Below are positions 63,177 through 64,000 of a stretch of DNA of 64,000 nt, piece after piece (position 1 is the stretch's first letter; each line of letters opens with the position of its first letter). The notes under the pieces are model-generated. The model saw only the letters and a list, made by a program, of their open reading frames with translations, ran no database searches and had not been told where the DNA came from. Source of the DNA: Persicitalea sp963716085 (lineage in GTDB: Bacteria > Bacteroidota > Bacteroidia > Cytophagales > Spirosomataceae); NCBI GenBank assembly GCA_963716085.1, contig OY970288.1:2790001-2854000 (forward strand), written 5' to 3'. The translations under genes and the position numbers were made by a program.

Positions 63177-64000
63177 ATGCCAAACCGCAAAATAATCCAT
63201 ATAGACATGGACGCATTCTTCGCCTCCGTCGAGCAGCGCGACCATCCCGAACTGCGCGGCAAGCCCGTGGCGGTGGGTGGCGGCGGCGATAGGGGCGTAG
63301 TGGCAGCAGCGAGCTATGAGGCTCGAAAGTACGGCGTGCGTTCGGCGATGGCCTCTCGTACGGCCAAACACAAATGCCCCCATCTGATTTTTGTCAAGGC
63401 CCGTTTCGACGTATACAAACAAGTTTCGGCGCAAATTCGAGCGATTTTTGCCGAGTACACGCCGCTCATCGAGCCGCTGTCGCTGGACGAGGCGTATCTG
63501 GACGTAACCGAAAATTTGAAGGGTATGAAATCAGCCACGATGATTGCCAACGAGATCCGGCAGCGCATTCGCCAAACGACCCGACTGACGGCTTCGGCGG
63601 GGGTCTCCTACAACAAGTTTTTGGCTAAAATCGCCTCCGACCACCGTAAGCCCGATGGCATTTTTGTTATCCTTCCACAGGAAGGCGAGGCATTTGTGAC
63701 CCAACTCCCCATCGAGCGCTTCCACGGCATTGGCCGCGTGACGGCACAAAAAATGCATAGCCTGGGGGTCATGACCGGGGCCGACCTCAAATCAAAAAGT
63801 GAGGAGTTCCTGCGGCAGCAATTCGGCAAGTCGGGTGGGTACTACTTCCGCATCGCCCGCGCCCAGGACGAGCGGCCCGTGGAGCCAGATCGCGTCCGTA
63901 AATCGGTAGGTTCGGAAAATACTTTTCAGAACGACCTCGATACATTGGCAGAAATGCAGGCGGGTTTGATCCCACTTATGGAGGACGTATGGCAGTGGGT
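63177..64000 (+). CDS. dinB: DNA polymerase IV, 3' end outside window
   Basis: At least 274 codons, open to the end. Y-family polymerase for translesion synthesis: IIHIDMDAFFASVEQRDHPELRGKPVAVGG (first metal Asp and steric gate Phe), YEARKYGVRSAMAS, PLSLDEAYLDVT (second metal Asp/Glu, about 101-112) and SAGVSYNKFLAKIASDHRKP. HhH domain PIERFHGIGRVTAQKMHSLGV follows. The preceding XRE-S24 regulator may control it. The window ends within the little-finger region. Confidence 0.95.
   Translation, partial: MPNRKIIHIDMDAFFASVEQRDHPELRGKPVAVGGGGDRGVVAAASYEARKYGVRSAMASRTAKHKCPHLIFVKARFDVYKQVSAQIRAIFAEYTPLIEPLSLDEAYLDVTENLKGMKSATMIANEIRQRIRQTTRLTASAGVSYNKFLAKIASDHRKPDGIFVILPQEGEAFVTQLPIERFHGIGRVTAQKMHSLGVMTGADLKSKSEEFLRQQFGKSGGYYFRIARAQDERPVEPDRVRKSVGSENTFQNDLDTLAEMQAGLIPLMEDVWQW

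Noticed and set aside
1..64000. tRNA, rRNA or riboswitch genes
   Set aside because: I found no cloverleaf with conserved anticodon arm sequences, no rRNA segments and no riboswitch consensus by eye; a covariance-model scan would be needed to be sure.

Overview
The window comes from a Bacteroidota chromosome, most likely Cytophagales (Spirosomataceae/Dyadobacter-like). The evidence is TonB-dependent receptors with a carboxypeptidase-like N-domain, a type IX secretion (gliding-motility) C-terminal domain, DUF3526 ABC permeases, a BlaI/M56 pair, menaquinone synthesis by MenC, and promoters of the Bacteroidota type (TTG, about 19 bp, TAnnTTTG). The genus is inference. Both ends are cut: an AAA-ATPase-like gene on the left and dinB on the right.

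Layout. 1-3.7 kb: AT-rich ATPase fragment, a PPOX flavoprotein, a small membrane gene whose 3' end lies in a MITE-like element, a Gfo/Idh/MocA oxidoreductase and two very small genes. 3.7-12.3 kb: AddB-like nuclease, outer-membrane porin coupled to lpxK, menC, and hemF. 12.2-21.7 kb: a divergent metal-type regulatory region (hemF/merC), then an ABC operon with one ATPase and four DUF3526 permeases in an A-B-A'-B' order, followed by a DUF5916 outer-membrane protein. 21.7-23.3 kb: BlaI repressor and an M56 sensor that has lost its metallopeptidase core. 23.4-28.6 kb: a type I-like export operon (ABC protein, HlyD-type adaptor, TolC). 28.6-36 kb: two TonB receptors, a decayed toxin-antitoxin module, xerD and aroQ. 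36-45.4 kb: PHP phosphatase and SerC-like aminotransferase, NrtR-like regulator, MarC, MazG-like protein, pepT, rnhA, a tRNA methyltransferase-like gene, a glycosyltransferase and a serine hydrolase.

45.4-49.5 kb is an AT-rich block (small membrane protein, lipoprotein, MG2/plug protein, CIA30 lipoprotein) bracketed by two inverted copies of a REP-like hairpin. 49.6-56 kb holds an NADP-binding protein, a T9SS-sorted protein, dodecin, ppa, a PIN toxin-like pair, prfC and a Spy-like protein. 56.1-59.6 kb is one 1177-residue sulfatase/GH78 rhamnosidase fusion. 59.7-62.1 kb carries stress-type genes (two YsnF/DUF2382 proteins and small proteins). The window ends with an XRE-S24 regulator followed by dinB.

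Most genes are ordinary housekeeping or envelope functions. The unusual material is: the M56 protein without HExxH, the ABC protein whose nucleotide-binding motifs are all changed, the symmetric two-operator divergent promoter, the sulfatase-rhamnosidase fusion, the decayed TA module, pepT without a normal start codon, and several families of short dispersed repeats.
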